DNA from: Opitutus terrae PB90-1
Lineage (GTDB): Bacteria > Verrucomicrobiota > Verrucomicrobiia > Opitutales > Opitutaceae
Assembly: GCF_000019965.1 (NCBI RefSeq)
Contig: NC_010571.1
Coordinates: forward strand, 4,659,001 to 4,723,000
Direction: 5' to 3'
DNA: 64,000 bases
In this document: positions 49,953 through 58,952 of the stretch, piece by piece
Numbering within the stretch: the first letter of the stretch is position 1
Layout of the letters: every line of letters starts with the position of its first letter
The notes under the pieces: generated by a model
Told to the model about the DNA's origin: nothing
Databases searched by the model: none
Seen by the model: the letters and a program-made list of their open reading frames with translations, nothing else
Position numbers and translations under genes: made by a program

Positions 49953-52790
49953 ATGTTTCCTAGCTCCGCCATCCCCCGCCCCGAATATCCCCGGCCTGAC
50001 CGACAGCGCGGTTTGATCGAAGGCGTCGACTGGCTCAACCTGAATGGCCCGTGGCAGTTTCGCTTCGATCCGCAGCGCCGCGGCCATGACGAGCAGTGGT
50101 TCGGGCGCAGCGGCCCCGAATGGCGCGAACAGATCATCGTCCCCTTCTGCTGGGAATCGCTCGCCGCGTGGGGGGAAGCCGACGCCGCCGGCAACGACCA
50201 CTTCTACTCGACCCGCGTCTTCCTGAAACCGCTGGAGGTCACGCGCGAAAATCACCGCATCGCCGCGCGCCACGAGGTCGGCTGGTATCGGCGGCGGATC
50301 GAGATTCCGGACAACGCTCACTGGCGGAATCATCGCATCATCCTGACGATCGGCGCGGCGGATTTCGCCACCGACTGCTGGTGCAACGGCGTGCACTGCG
50401 GTCATCGCGAGGGCGGCTACGTGCCGCACGAGTTCGATCTCACCGACGCGCTCACCGCCGGCGATGCCGATTCGCCGGCGCGCGAGGCGTTGCTGGTGCT
50501 GCGGGTCGAGGACCCGATGGACAACCGCGAGCAGCCCGTGGGCAAGCAGTGGGGCTGGTACACTCCCACCAGCGGGATCTGGCAAACGGTGTTCCTCGAG
50601 CCGCGGGCCGCGACCTACATCGACAATTTCCGCATCGTTTCCGACATCGACCAGGGTCGCGTCTCGTTCGAGGTGGCCTGCGCCGGCCTGCAGCCGAATA
50701 CCACGGCGCTGGTCGCGATCATCCCCCCGGACGCTCCGCCCCATCAGCTCGCGCTCACGATCAGCGGCTCGGTCGCGACGGGCGACACGGAGGTTTATCC
50801 GGTGTCGCTCTGGGACACCGCCGATCCGAAACTGTATCGCGTGGTGTTCCGGCTGCTCGAGGACGAGCGCGAGGTCGACGTCGTCCGCAGTTACTTCGGC
50901 ATGCGGAAAATCGGCACCGTGCCCGCGACCGACGTGAACGCGCCGGCGATGCTTTCGCTCAACAACAAGCCGATTTACCTGCGCGGCGCACTCTACCAGT
51001 CCTACCATCCCGACGGCGTCTACACGGCCACCGATGCGCGCACGCTGTGCCGCGACATCAGCTTCGCGCGCGAGGCCGGCTTCGATTTTCTCCGCATCCA
51101 CATCAAGCTCGATGATCCGCTGCTGCTCTACCACGCCGACACTCAGGGGATGCTGCTGATGCAGGATTTTCCGAACTTCGGCGAAGGCGGCGACACGCCG
51201 CTCGGTCGCCAGCGCTTCGAGGAAATGCTACGGCTCGGTTTGGCGCGCGACTTCAACCATCCGTCGATCATCGCCTGGTGCATTTTCAACGAAACCTGGG
51301 GGTTCGGCGGTCAGACCGAGCTGATGAAAGTCATCCTGCCGACCTCCCGCGCGACAAAGGAAGAGGTCAAGGAAGCCGCGCAGAAGTTGATCAACACCTC
51401 GTCGTTCAAATGGGTCCACGAGATGTGGCAGCTCGCGAAGTCGCTCGATCCCACGCGGCTGATCGAGGACATGAGCGTCGTCGCCTGGGAACATCTCGCC
51501 GCTTACGGCCACGTCGACACCGACATCAACTCCTGGCATTTCTACCTCGACGATTACGCGAAGGCGAAGGCGCACATCGAGAACGTGATTGCGAAGACGC
51601 ACACGGGCTCGAGCTTCAACTACATCGAGGGCTATCAGCAGCGCGGCGTGCCGCTGATCAACAGCGAATACGGCGGGGTCGGCGCGCTCGACGGCGATCG
51701 CGACGTCAGCTGGTCGTTCAAGTTTCTCACCAACGAGCTCCGCGTGCACGGTCAGCTCTCCGCCTACATCTACACCGAGCTGCACGACGTCGAATGGGAA
51801 TACAACGGGCTGCTCAACTACGACCGGACGCCGAAGGAATTCGGCTATCCCCCGAGCATGATCAACCAGGGCGACGTGCTGCCGATCAACGCGCCGCCGA
51901 TCGCGCAACACGCGCCCGGATCCACCGTCGAGGTCGAGGTGTTCTCGTCGCATTTTTCCCGGCGCCGGCGCGAAGGCGTCACGCTGCAGTGGCTGGTGTC
52001 GGGCATGGACACGCTCGGCACGCATCACCCGCAACTCACCCGCGGCCGCGCGCGCATCCCGTTCACGCATCATCGCGTCGAGCTCGCGCAGCGCATTCAG
52101 GTGCGCCTGCCCGAGCAGCCGATGCTGTGCGCGCTCTCGGTCGCCGCGGTCACGGCCGACGGCCAGCCCGTCGCGAGCAACTACGTGCAACACTTCGTCT
52201 GCGGCGCGCCGCCCCCCGAGCGCGAGGAGACGGCAAACTCGCTCATCCTCCGCCGGCGCGTCACCGACTGGACGGACGCCGAATGGAGCGAGTCGCACGC
52301 GACGCGCGAGGACGCCATCAAAGCGGGTTGCTGCTACGGTTACGGCGCGGGCTATTTCGAATGGGAGTTCACCGACGAACTCATTCCGCTGATCGGCCAG
52401 GCGCGCCGCGTCCGCGTGCTCTGCGAGGTGTCCTCCCGGCGGATCGATACGCCGCAGACCGACGCGCATCGCCACCCGACGTCGTTCGAACTGCTGATCA
52501 ACGACCTGCCGGTTCATCGCACCTTGCTCCCCGATCATCCGCACGACAGCCGTGGCGCGCTCAGTTATCTCCGCGGCGGCCGCGGCGGATTCGGTTACCT
52601 GATGCGCGGGGCGATCGAGGGCGAACTGTTGCAGCAAGTCGCCGCCGCGGGCGCGCGCCACGGCACGATGCGGCTGCGCTGCGCCGTGCCGGCTGACACC
52701 TTTCCCCAAGGTGGCCTGTCCGTTTACGACTACGACTGCGGCCGCTATCCGATCGGCCCGACGATTCTGATCGAGTGGGAGCAAGGGTGA
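49953..52790 (+). CDS. GH2 family glycoside hydrolase, no signal peptide
   Basis: A 945-residue enzyme with GH2 architecture: N-terminal sugar-binding jelly roll (LNLNGPWQFRFDP, IIVPFCWES, WYRRRIEIP), an immunoglobulin-like domain, and a TIM barrel with acid/base Glu447 in AWCIFNETWGF and nucleophile Glu572 in LINSEYGGVG. A roughly 270-residue C-terminal part, with two beta-rich domains, has no family I recognise. There is no secretion signal, so it acts in the cytoplasm. The ATG at 49953 is favoured over a TTG 6 bases upstream. Specificity could be galactoside, glucuronide or galactofuranoside; context with glf makes the last worth testing. Confidence 0.88.
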   Translation: MFPSSAIPRPEYPRPDRQRGLIEGVDWLNLNGPWQFRFDPQRRGHDEQWFGRSGPEWREQIIVPFCWESLAAWGEADAAGNDHFYSTRVFLKPLEVTRENHRIAARHEVGWYRRRIEIPDNAHWRNHRIILTIGAADFATDCWCNGVHCGHREGGYVPHEFDLTDALTAGDADSPAREALLVLRVEDPMDNREQPVGKQWGWYTPTSGIWQTVFLEPRAATYIDNFRIVSDIDQGRVSFEVACAGLQPNTTALVAIIPPDAPPHQLALTISGSVATGDTEVYPVSLWDTADPKLYRVVFRLLEDEREVDVVRSYFGMRKIGTVPATDVNAPAMLSLNNKPIYLRGALYQSYHPDGVYTATDARTLCRDISFAREAGFDFLRIHIKLDDPLLLYHADTQGMLLMQDFPNFGEGGDTPLGRQRFEEMLRLGLARDFNHPSIIAWCIFNETWGFGGQTELMKVILPTSRATKEEVKEAAQKLINTSSFKWVHEMWQLAKSLDPTRLIEDMSVVAWEHLAAYGHVDTDINSWHFYLDDYAKAKAHIENVIAKTHTGSSFNYIEGYQQRGVPLINSEYGGVGALDGDRDVSWSFKFLTNELRVHGQLSAYIYTELHDVEWEYNGLLNYDRTPKEFGYPPSMINQGDVLPINAPPIAQHAPGSTVEVEVFSSHFSRRRREGVTLQWLVSGMDTLGTHHPQLTRGRARIPFTHHRVELAQRIQVRLPEQPMLCALSVAAVTADGQPVASNYVQHFVCGAPPPEREETANSLILRRRVTDWTDAEWSESHATREDAIKAGCCYGYGAGYFEWEFTDELIPLIGQARRVRVLCEVSSRRIDTPQTDAHRHPTSFELLINDLPVHRTLLPDHPHDSRGALSYLRGGRGGFGYLMRGAIEGELLQQVAAAGARHGTMRLRCAVPADTFPQGGLSVYDYDCGRYPIGPTILIEWEQG

Positions 52791-53001
52791 CGTATCGCGA
52801 TGGCAGGGTCGTCCCGCCCGTGGGCGGCCTGCAGCGCAAAAACGCTCGCGGGGGAGCGCACCTGCCCCCGTCCGCTTTCCCACCCGCTGCGGGCGCTCCG
52901 GGATATCTTCGACCTGCGTCTCCGGAAAGCGCCCCACGGGTGAGCTGCGCCTCTTTCTTGCGGGACTGCAACCCGGCGCCGCCGTCGCGGTCTGCCGCCC
53001 C

Positions 53002-54297
53002 ATGGTCGACCTGCGTCAGTCCCATTTCGGCAAGCTCGTCGCCAGCGGAGGATTTCTTTGGTGCACCGGGATCGAGGACACGTTCATCACGGCGCCGTCG
53101 CCCAAGACCGGCCGCACTCTCGACGAATACGAGCTCACCGGGCACTACGAGCACTGGCGTGAGGACATCGATTTGATGGCGGAACTCGGCGTGCCGGCCG
53201 CGCGCTACGGCATTCCCTGGCATCGGATCTGCCCACAACCCGGCGTCTGGGACTGGCAATGGGCCGACCGTCCGCTCGAACGCATGCTCGACCGCGGCAT
53301 CGCGCCCATCGTCGATCTCGTCCACTACGGACTGCCGGCATGGATCGAACCGGCGTATCTCCACCCCGACTATCCCAACCACGTCGCCGAATTCGCCGCG
53401 CGCGTCGCCGCGCGCTTCAAGGGCCGGATCTTCGCCTACACGCCGCTGAACGAGCCGCGGATCACCGCATGGTATTGCGGCCGGCTCGGCTGGTGGCCGC
53501 CGTTTCGCCGCAGCTGGCGCGGGTTCGTCGCCGTCATGCTCGGTGTTTGCCGCGGCATCATCGCCACGCTCGCGGCGCTGCGCTCCGTCGACCCCGAAAT
53601 CCTGCCGGTTCACGTCGACGCCACCGATCATTACCACGCCGAGGATCCCTCGCTCGTACTCGAGGCGGAGCACCGGCAGGCGATCGTGTTTCTCGCGCTG
53701 GACCTCATTAGCGGCCGGATCACCGACGACCATCCGCTCTTCGGCTGGCTGCTGAGCCACGGCACGACCGAGGGCGAGCTCGCGTGGTTTCGCGACCACG
53801 CCGTGCCGCTGCCCTGGCTCGGGCTGAACCTTTATCCGATGTTCACGCGAAAGGTCCTGCAGCGCACCGCGAGCGGCCACACACGAATCAGCATGATCTA
53901 CTCCACCGAGCAGCTCGTGGAGGACGTCACCCGACTTTACTGGGAACGCTACCACGCCCCGCTGCTGATTTCGGAAACCGCCTCGTCCGGCTCGATCCGG
54001 AAGCGCCGGCTCTGGCTCGATGGTTCGGCCCGCGCGGTGCAACGGCTGCGCGCCGAAGGCGTGCCCCTGCTCGGCTATACCTGGTGGCCCTTGTTTGCGC
54101 TGGTCACGTGGGGCTACCGACAGGGCGATCTTCCGCCGCAATCCTACTTTCGCCAAATGGGGTTGTGGGATCTCGATCCACACCAGCAGCGCGCACGCAC
54201 CTCGCTGGTGGACCGCTACCAAGAACTCGTCCGCGGCGGAACCGGTTCCGCCGGTCCGCTGTCCGCCGCCGCCTCACGTGCGCCTGTTCGATCATGA
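53002..54297 (+). CDS. GH1-like beta-glycosidase
   Basis: A 431-residue clan GH-A enzyme similar to family 1 beta-glycosidases. Acid/base Glu151 lies in TPLNEPRITAWYCG (the GH1 TxNEP motif). Candidate nucleophile Glu325 lies in LLISETASSGS, replacing the usual ITENG. Other GH1 features are ELTGHYEHWREDIDLMAELG and YGIPWHRICPQPGVWDW near the start. The NEP and nucleophile motifs are more divergent than in characterised GH1 enzymes, so activity on a non-standard substrate is possible. No signal peptide. It is preceded by 211 bases containing a degraded repeat. Confidence 0.82.
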   Translation: MVDLRQSHFGKLVASGGFLWCTGIEDTFITAPSPKTGRTLDEYELTGHYEHWREDIDLMAELGVPAARYGIPWHRICPQPGVWDWQWADRPLERMLDRGIAPIVDLVHYGLPAWIEPAYLHPDYPNHVAEFAARVAARFKGRIFAYTPLNEPRITAWYCGRLGWWPPFRRSWRGFVAVMLGVCRGIIATLAALRSVDPEILPVHVDATDHYHAEDPSLVLEAEHRQAIVFLALDLISGRITDDHPLFGWLLSHGTTEGELAWFRDHAVPLPWLGLNLYPMFTRKVLQRTASGHTRISMIYSTEQLVEDVTRLYWERYHAPLLISETASSGSIRKRRLWLDGSARAVQRLRAEGVPLLGYTWWPLFALVTWGYRQGDLPPQSYFRQMGLWDLDPHQQRARTSLVDRYQELVRGGTGSAGPLSAAASRAPVRS

Positions 54298-54452
54298 ATT
54301 TCCACCCACGTTTTACCGGGCACGCCCACCCCAGCGTAGCCTCACCGAGGCCGGCTACCGCACCGGCGAGCTGTTCACCAGCGCTCGAGCACGCGGCTCA
54401 GATCTTGGTTCAGCGCTCCGCTCTGGACTCCCAGCGCTAGACTCATTCGCCC

Positions 54453-55604
54453 ATGTTCCGCAGTTTCTTCATCGCCGGATTCGAAGGCGCCACCGGCTAC
54501 AACGCCCAAGGCGAGTGGATCGACCAAGTCGCCGCCACGCACCACGATCGGCACGCGGACGCCGACTACGACCGACTGCAGGGAGTCGGCATCCAGGCCG
54601 CGCGGGAGGCGATTCGCTGGCCGTTGGTCGACCGTGGTGGTCGCTACGATTTCAGCTCGGTGCGTCCGTTCGTCGACGCCAGCCGCAAATACCAGATCGA
54701 TGTGATCTGGGATCTGTTTCACTACGGCTACCCGTCCGACCTCGATCTCTTCTCGGACGAGTTTGTCCGCCGGTTTGCGGACTACTGCCATGCCGCCGCC
54801 CGCTTCGTCTGCGCGCACCAGGAAGGCACCTGCTATTTCACGCCGGTGAATGAACCTTCCTACTTCGCCTGGGCGGCCGGCGAGGTCGGCCGTTTCGCCC
54901 CCCACGCGCGGGGTCGCGGCCCCGAGTTGAAGCTCGCGCTCGCGCGCGCCGCGATCGCCGGCATCAACGCCATCCGCGCCGCCGTGCCCGGCGCACGGAT
55001 CGTCAACGTCGATCCGATCTGTCACGTGGTGCCGCCGCAGGGGCGCTTTGATCTGCTCGGCGACGCCCATGCCTTCAATCATCAGGCGGTGTTCGAGAGC
55101 TGGGACATGCTCGCCGGCCGGCTGCATCCGGAACTCGGCGGCAGCCGCGAGCACCTGGATATCGTCGGCGTGAACTACTACTGGACCAACCAGTGGGAGC
55201 TCGGCCAGGACGAATCGCCGCTGGCCGACGACGACTATCGCCGCGTCCCGCTCTCGCGGCTGATCCGGCGCGTCTGGAAAAGATACGATGGCGAACTGCT
55301 GGTCACCGAGACCGCGCACGTGCACGAAATGCGACCGCGCTGGCTCCGCTACGTCGCCGACGAATGCGAAGCGCTGCTCGACGAAGGCGTGCCGCTCCGT
55401 GGCGTCTGCCTGTATCCGATTCTCGGCATGCCCGAATGGCACTCGCCGCAGGAATGGGTGCGAATGGGGTTGTGGGACATCGCGCACGACCAACCGTCAC
55501 TTCGTCGGCAGATCTGTGCGCCGATGTGGGACGCGCTCCGGCAGGCGCAACGGTTGGAGTTTCGCCACGGTGAACACCCGCTCTCGGGTCCCTCCGCTGC
55601 GTGA
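54453..55604 (+). CDS. GH1-like beta-glycosidase, divergent
   Basis: A 383-residue clan GH-A enzyme related to the preceding one but distinct. FFIAGFEGATGYNAQGEWIDQ opens the fold; acid/base Glu134 is in TPVNEPSYFAWAAGEVG and nucleophile candidate Glu286 is in LLVTETAHVHE. It is shorter than typical GH1 (about 450). No signal peptide. The 155-base gap before it contains a GTAGCC...GGCCGGCTAC-type repeat fragment. Together with its two upstream glycosidases it implies a multi-step cytoplasmic degradation route for a specific oligosaccharide. Confidence 0.8.
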   Translation: MFRSFFIAGFEGATGYNAQGEWIDQVAATHHDRHADADYDRLQGVGIQAAREAIRWPLVDRGGRYDFSSVRPFVDASRKYQIDVIWDLFHYGYPSDLDLFSDEFVRRFADYCHAAARFVCAHQEGTCYFTPVNEPSYFAWAAGEVGRFAPHARGRGPELKLALARAAIAGINAIRAAVPGARIVNVDPICHVVPPQGRFDLLGDAHAFNHQAVFESWDMLAGRLHPELGGSREHLDIVGVNYYWTNQWELGQDESPLADDDYRRVPLSRLIRRVWKRYDGELLVTETAHVHEMRPRWLRYVADECEALLDEGVPLRGVCLYPILGMPEWHSPQEWVRMGLWDIAHDQPSLRRQICAPMWDALRQAQRLEFRHGEHPLSGPSAA

Positions 55605-55674
55605 GGCCGAGCTGCCCAATGTAACCTCCTGGGTTACATCGGGCGCGAGCCACCGTGCGGGCAGCCTGGGCTGC

Positions 55675-55881
55675 CTACTCGACGTGGAACCCGATCTTCA
55701 CGGTCACCTGCCAGTGTTTCACCTGGCCGTTGTCGATTTCCCCGCGGGTTTCGGTGACTTCAAACCAGCGCAGATGCTTGAGGGTTTTGCTTGCGCGCTG
55801 GATCGCGCCGTTGACCGCATCCTCGATCGAGGTGGTGGAAGTGCCGGTGAGTTCGACGATTTTATAGACCGGATCGTTCAT
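55675..55881 (-). CDS. Dodecin
   Basis: A 68-residue flavin-binding protein that stores or sequesters riboflavin-type compounds as a dodecamer. The sequence starts [20 protein letters not shown], and Trp39 in [11 protein letters not shown] stacks on the flavin; [13 protein letters not shown] closes the sheet. Matches the family in length and every conserved position. On the minus strand, downstream of the M50-CBS protease gene with 53 bases between. Confidence 0.94.
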   Translation of the reverse strand: MNDPVYKIVELTGTSTTSIEDAVNGAIQRASKTLKHLRWFEVTETRGEIDNGQVKHWQVTVKIGFHVE

Positions 55882-55934
55882 GGGAATCGAATGTCGATGG
55901 TTGTGGTTTTCTGGAAGCTTGCGCCCTGATCGAG

Positions 55935-57041
55935 TCAACCGTGCGCCAGGGCCTGGCCGCGTTGCTCGAGCGCCGCGTTCACCATGATCATCTCGCTCAC
56001 ATTCTCCAGGGTGAGCAGCCCGACGATTTGCCCGGCCTGCACTACGGGGATCGTGCCGCATTGCCGCTCGTGCATCGATTCGACCACGCGCTTGAGTGAA
56101 CTGCCGGCCTCGGCGGTCGCGCACTCACGGCACATGACTTCGCTCACGGGGGTGTCGCGCCGATTCTGACCCAGCGCCTTCACGAGGTCGTTGCGTCGCA
56201 GGATGCCGACTGGCGCGCCCTCGGCGATCACCGGGAAATCTTGCTGCGAGCCCGCGAGGAGTTCGTCGGTCGCCTTGGCCAGCGTGTCGTCGGCCCCGAG
56301 CGTGCGAAACCGCGTCATCATCGCATCGCGCACCCGCAGCCCCTCGAGCGCCGACTGCATCTCCACCATGCCCGCCTCGGCCTGGGCCCCGAGATAGACG
56401 AAGATCGCGATGAACACCAGGAACGGGTTCGACATGAACCCGACAATGCCAAACACGATCGCCATGGCCTGGCCGACATTCGCCGCAATCGCCGTCGCGC
56501 GCCGCCGGCCGAGCTTCGTCGCGAGCAACGCCCGCAGCACGCGCCCCCCGTCCATCGGGAACGCTGGCAGCAGATTGAACAGCACGAGAAACACATTCAC
56601 GACCATCAGCCGCTGCAGCATCGCGCGGAGATCGAACGGCACGTCGAGATTCGTCGCCTCGAGAAATCCGCCCGTGAACGCGAGTCCGGCATACAGCACC
56701 AGCGCGATCACCACGTTCACCGCCGGCCCGGCAAGCGCCACCCAGAGTTCCTGCAGCGGATGCTCCGGCATTCGTTCCAACCGCGCGAGCCCGCCGATCG
56801 GCAGCAGCGTGATGTCGCGCGTCTCGATGCCGTAGCGGCGCGCCATCAGCGCGTGGCCGAATTCGTGCAGCAGCACGCAGCCGAACAGACCCAGGATGAA
56901 CGCCACCCCCGCCAGCGCGGCATAAACGTCGTGCGTGCGCTGCCACGTCACGAAGCCGAGAAACGCCAGCAGGAGCAGGAAGGTGAAGTGAACGTAGACG
57001 TCGATGCCGAACAGCCGGCCGATGCGAGTGGACCATTTCAT
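55935..57041 (-). CDS. Site-2 type (M50) protease with CBS domain pair
   Basis: A 368-residue intramembrane metalloprotease of the SpoIVFB-like group. Six or so membrane helices cover residues 15-225. The zinc site is HEFGH with His59, Glu60 and His63, and the third ligand Asp is in AFPMDGGR. Two tandem CBS domains (about 235-290 and 300-360) bind adenosyl ligands and may gate activity. Members cleave membrane-tethered regulators, although a substrate cannot be named. Close to the dodecin gene on the same strand. Confidence 0.92.
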   Translation of the reverse strand: MKWSTRIGRLFGIDVYVHFTFLLLLAFLGFVTWQRTHDVYAALAGVAFILGLFGCVLLHEFGHALMARRYGIETRDITLLPIGGLARLERMPEHPLQELWVALAGPAVNVVIALVLYAGLAFTGGFLEATNLDVPFDLRAMLQRLMVVNVFLVLFNLLPAFPMDGGRVLRALLATKLGRRRATAIAANVGQAMAIVFGIVGFMSNPFLVFIAIFVYLGAQAEAGMVEMQSALEGLRVRDAMMTRFRTLGADDTLAKATDELLAGSQQDFPVIAEGAPVGILRRNDLVKALGQNRRDTPVSEVMCRECATAEAGSSLKRVVESMHERQCGTIPVVQAGQIVGLLTLENVSEMIMVNAALEQRGQALAHG

Positions 57042-57123
57042 GGCAAAGCCTTTCTAAACCCAAACCGCCGCCGCCGCAACGTGGGCGCCTCGCGCGCGAT
57101 CGGCGATCGCACGCTTCTTCGTT

Positions 57124-57170
57124 GTAGCCGGGCTCGGTGAGCCCGGACCGGCCTCACCGAGGCCGGCTAC
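57124..57170. repeat. GTAGCCGGGCTCGGTGAG-type inverted repeat
   Basis: Two inverted arms (GTAGCCGGGCTCGGTGAG and CTCACCGAGGCCGGCTAC) between the protease and antiporter genes. Degenerate copies occur near 34140 (in the accessory stretch) and 54342. This is a third small dispersed family. Confidence 0.75.
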
Positions 57171-57179
57171 AGCGCAATG

Positions 57180-57242
57180 GCGACGCCCTCGTCGCCGGTC
57201 AGAGACCGTCGCCCTCCCACCCGGCTGCGACGAGGGCGTCGC
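57180..57242. repeat. GCGACGCCCTCGTCGC-type inverted repeat
   Basis: Arms GCGACGCCCTCGTCGC (left) and GCGACGAGGGCGTCGC (right) separated by about 31 bases. It ends 27 bases before the antiporter's stop codon. The same arms occur inside the substrate-binding gene (40265-40332). Confidence 0.8.
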
Positions 57243-57269
57243 AGCTCCAGCAGCTCCTCCGGGAAGCAG

Positions 57270-58799
57270 CTACAGCAGCAGGAACGCCAGCGCCATGATC
57301 ACCGTCGGCGCGAGCGCACCCAACAGCAGGCCAAGCGGCGAAACGCCGTCCGGGAAATACCGTTGCAGGATCGTCTGGCCGGCAGGATTCGGCGCATTGG
57401 CGATCACCGTGAGCCCGCCGCCAGTCACCGCGCCGGCGACGACGGCGTATTTCAACGGTTCGGTAAATCCCGGCACGAGGGTCGCGAGATACGTGATGGC
57501 CGCATTGTCGTTCACCGCGGTGAGCGCCGTCGCCCCGAGGAACAGCGGCAGCTCGGTCAGGCTGCTCAATACGGGCTGGATCCACCACGCCTGCAGTCCG
57601 CCGTGGATCACGAGACCCGCGAGGAAAAATCCGACCAGCAGCGGCGCCCGCAGATCCAGCCGGCTTTGGTGATGCGCCGTGGCCTGTGCGAACGCCAGGA
57701 AGAAGAGAAACCCGCCGATGAACAGCGCCGGGTAATGCGCGACAAATACCGTCAGCGCGAGAAACCCGAGTTGCACCACGGTGATCCAGGCCGGAATCGG
57801 CGGCCGGGCGTTCGCGGCGTTCTCCCCGCCCTCGGCCAGCCGGCTGCGCACCAGCTCGAGCGTTTTGAATTCATGGCGGAACGCGGCGTAATACGCCAGC
57901 GTCGCCACAAGGATGCCCACGAGCGCCTTCCAGCCAAAATGTAGCATCATGAAGGGCGTGTCCCAGCCCCACGGCGCCGCCACCATCAGCACCGGTGGCG
58001 CGGCGAAATGCGTCAGGGTCCCACCCACCGAGACATTCACGAACAACAGCCCGATCGTGGCATAGCGCAGCCGCAGCGAGGGCTCGAGTTGGTAGAACTG
58101 CCGCGCGAGCAGCAGCGCGGCGATCGTCATCGCCGCCGGCTCCGTGATAAACGAACCCAGCACGGGCGCGATGATCAGGATGGCCAGCCACCACGCCGCC
58201 GCGGAACCGCGGCCGATCGACGCCACGGCGCGCAGGCATTGCTCCGCGACCGTCAGCACCGGGCGGGTCGAAGCGAGCGCCATGATCACGACGACGAACA
58301 TCGGTTCGGTGAACGTCACCCGCTGCCCAACGTAATCCACCACCGTCGGCCAGCCTTTGAACCACACGATCGCACCGATCAGCACCACGACCCACGTGCC
58401 GAACACGGCCTCCACCTCGCCGAGAAAATGCAGGATCTGGCCTTTGAAGCTCACTTCGTCCGGCACGTCATCCTCGTCAGTATCGGTTGCGGGTGCGGCG
58501 CGCTCCTTCAACCGCGCGCAGTGCGCGGCTTCGACTTCGTGCGCCCAGTGCCGGAACTTCGCCGTCAGAAAGGTGTGGATGATCGCGAGCAGGAAGATGC
58601 CCGTCGCAACCAGATTGAAAGGCTCGATACGCGCGCGCTCGCGCAGCGTGGCCCAGACGCCGTCGGCGGCGCCGGGATAAGCGTCGAGCGGCAGCGGAAA
58701 ATCTCCTGCCGGCGCCCCCGCGGCATGGGCCAGCGGCACCGTCATCACCGTTCCGAGCACGAGCAGCCACGCGGGGATATGCGCTGGAGTGGGAGCCAT
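57270..58799 (-). CDS. Putative Na+/H+ antiporter
   Basis: A 509-residue membrane protein with a signal-like first segment (LLVLGTVMTVPLAHAAG), then about 12 helices. Regions such as LIIAPVLGSFITEPAAM, THFAAPPVLMVAAPWGWDTPF and GATALTAVNDNAAITYLATL resemble the IT superfamily (NhaD / Na_H_antiport_3). The NDNAAIT segment supplies the charged residue expected in a transport core helix. The start at MAPTPAH is used because further upstream codons come from a dispersed repeat. Ion specificity is inferred from family only. Confidence 0.8.
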   Translation of the reverse strand: MAPTPAHIPAWLLVLGTVMTVPLAHAAGAPAGDFPLPLDAYPGAADGVWATLRERARIEPFNLVATGIFLLAIIHTFLTAKFRHWAHEVEAAHCARLKERAAPATDTDEDDVPDEVSFKGQILHFLGEVEAVFGTWVVVLIGAIVWFKGWPTVVDYVGQRVTFTEPMFVVVIMALASTRPVLTVAEQCLRAVASIGRGSAAAWWLAILIIAPVLGSFITEPAAMTIAALLLARQFYQLEPSLRLRYATIGLLFVNVSVGGTLTHFAAPPVLMVAAPWGWDTPFMMLHFGWKALVGILVATLAYYAAFRHEFKTLELVRSRLAEGGENAANARPPIPAWITVVQLGFLALTVFVAHYPALFIGGFLFFLAFAQATAHHQSRLDLRAPLLVGFFLAGLVIHGGLQAWWIQPVLSSLTELPLFLGATALTAVNDNAAITYLATLVPGFTEPLKYAVVAGAVTGGGLTVIANAPNPAGQTILQRYFPDGVSPLGLLLGALAPTVIMALAFLLL

Positions 58800-58855
58800 A
58801 GCGCGGAGGCAACCCGCCGTCGCGCGCTTGGCAAGCAGCCGCTTACGATTTTTCG

Positions 58856-58948
58856 GTGGCACGGGCGTCCCGCCCGTGGACGAAGCATGCGGGGCACACG
58901 TCAGCCGGATGCCCACCCGCAGCCACACGGGCGAGACGCCCGTGCCAC
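58856..58948. repeat. GTGGCAC-type dispersed palindrome, long copy
   Basis: A full copy with arms GTGGCACGGGCGTCCCGCCC and GGGCGAGACGCCCGTGCCAC, separated by about 50 bases. It lies between the antiporter and DUF1015 genes and directly precedes the DUF1015 stop. A T-rich run (GATTTTTCG) precedes it, as at 23453. Confidence 0.85.
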
Positions 58949-58952
58949 TGGC

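Noticed and set aside
49905-51134. 409-codon minus-strand ORF within the GH2 gene
   Set aside because: Antisense shadow of a gene with intact GH2 catalytic residues.
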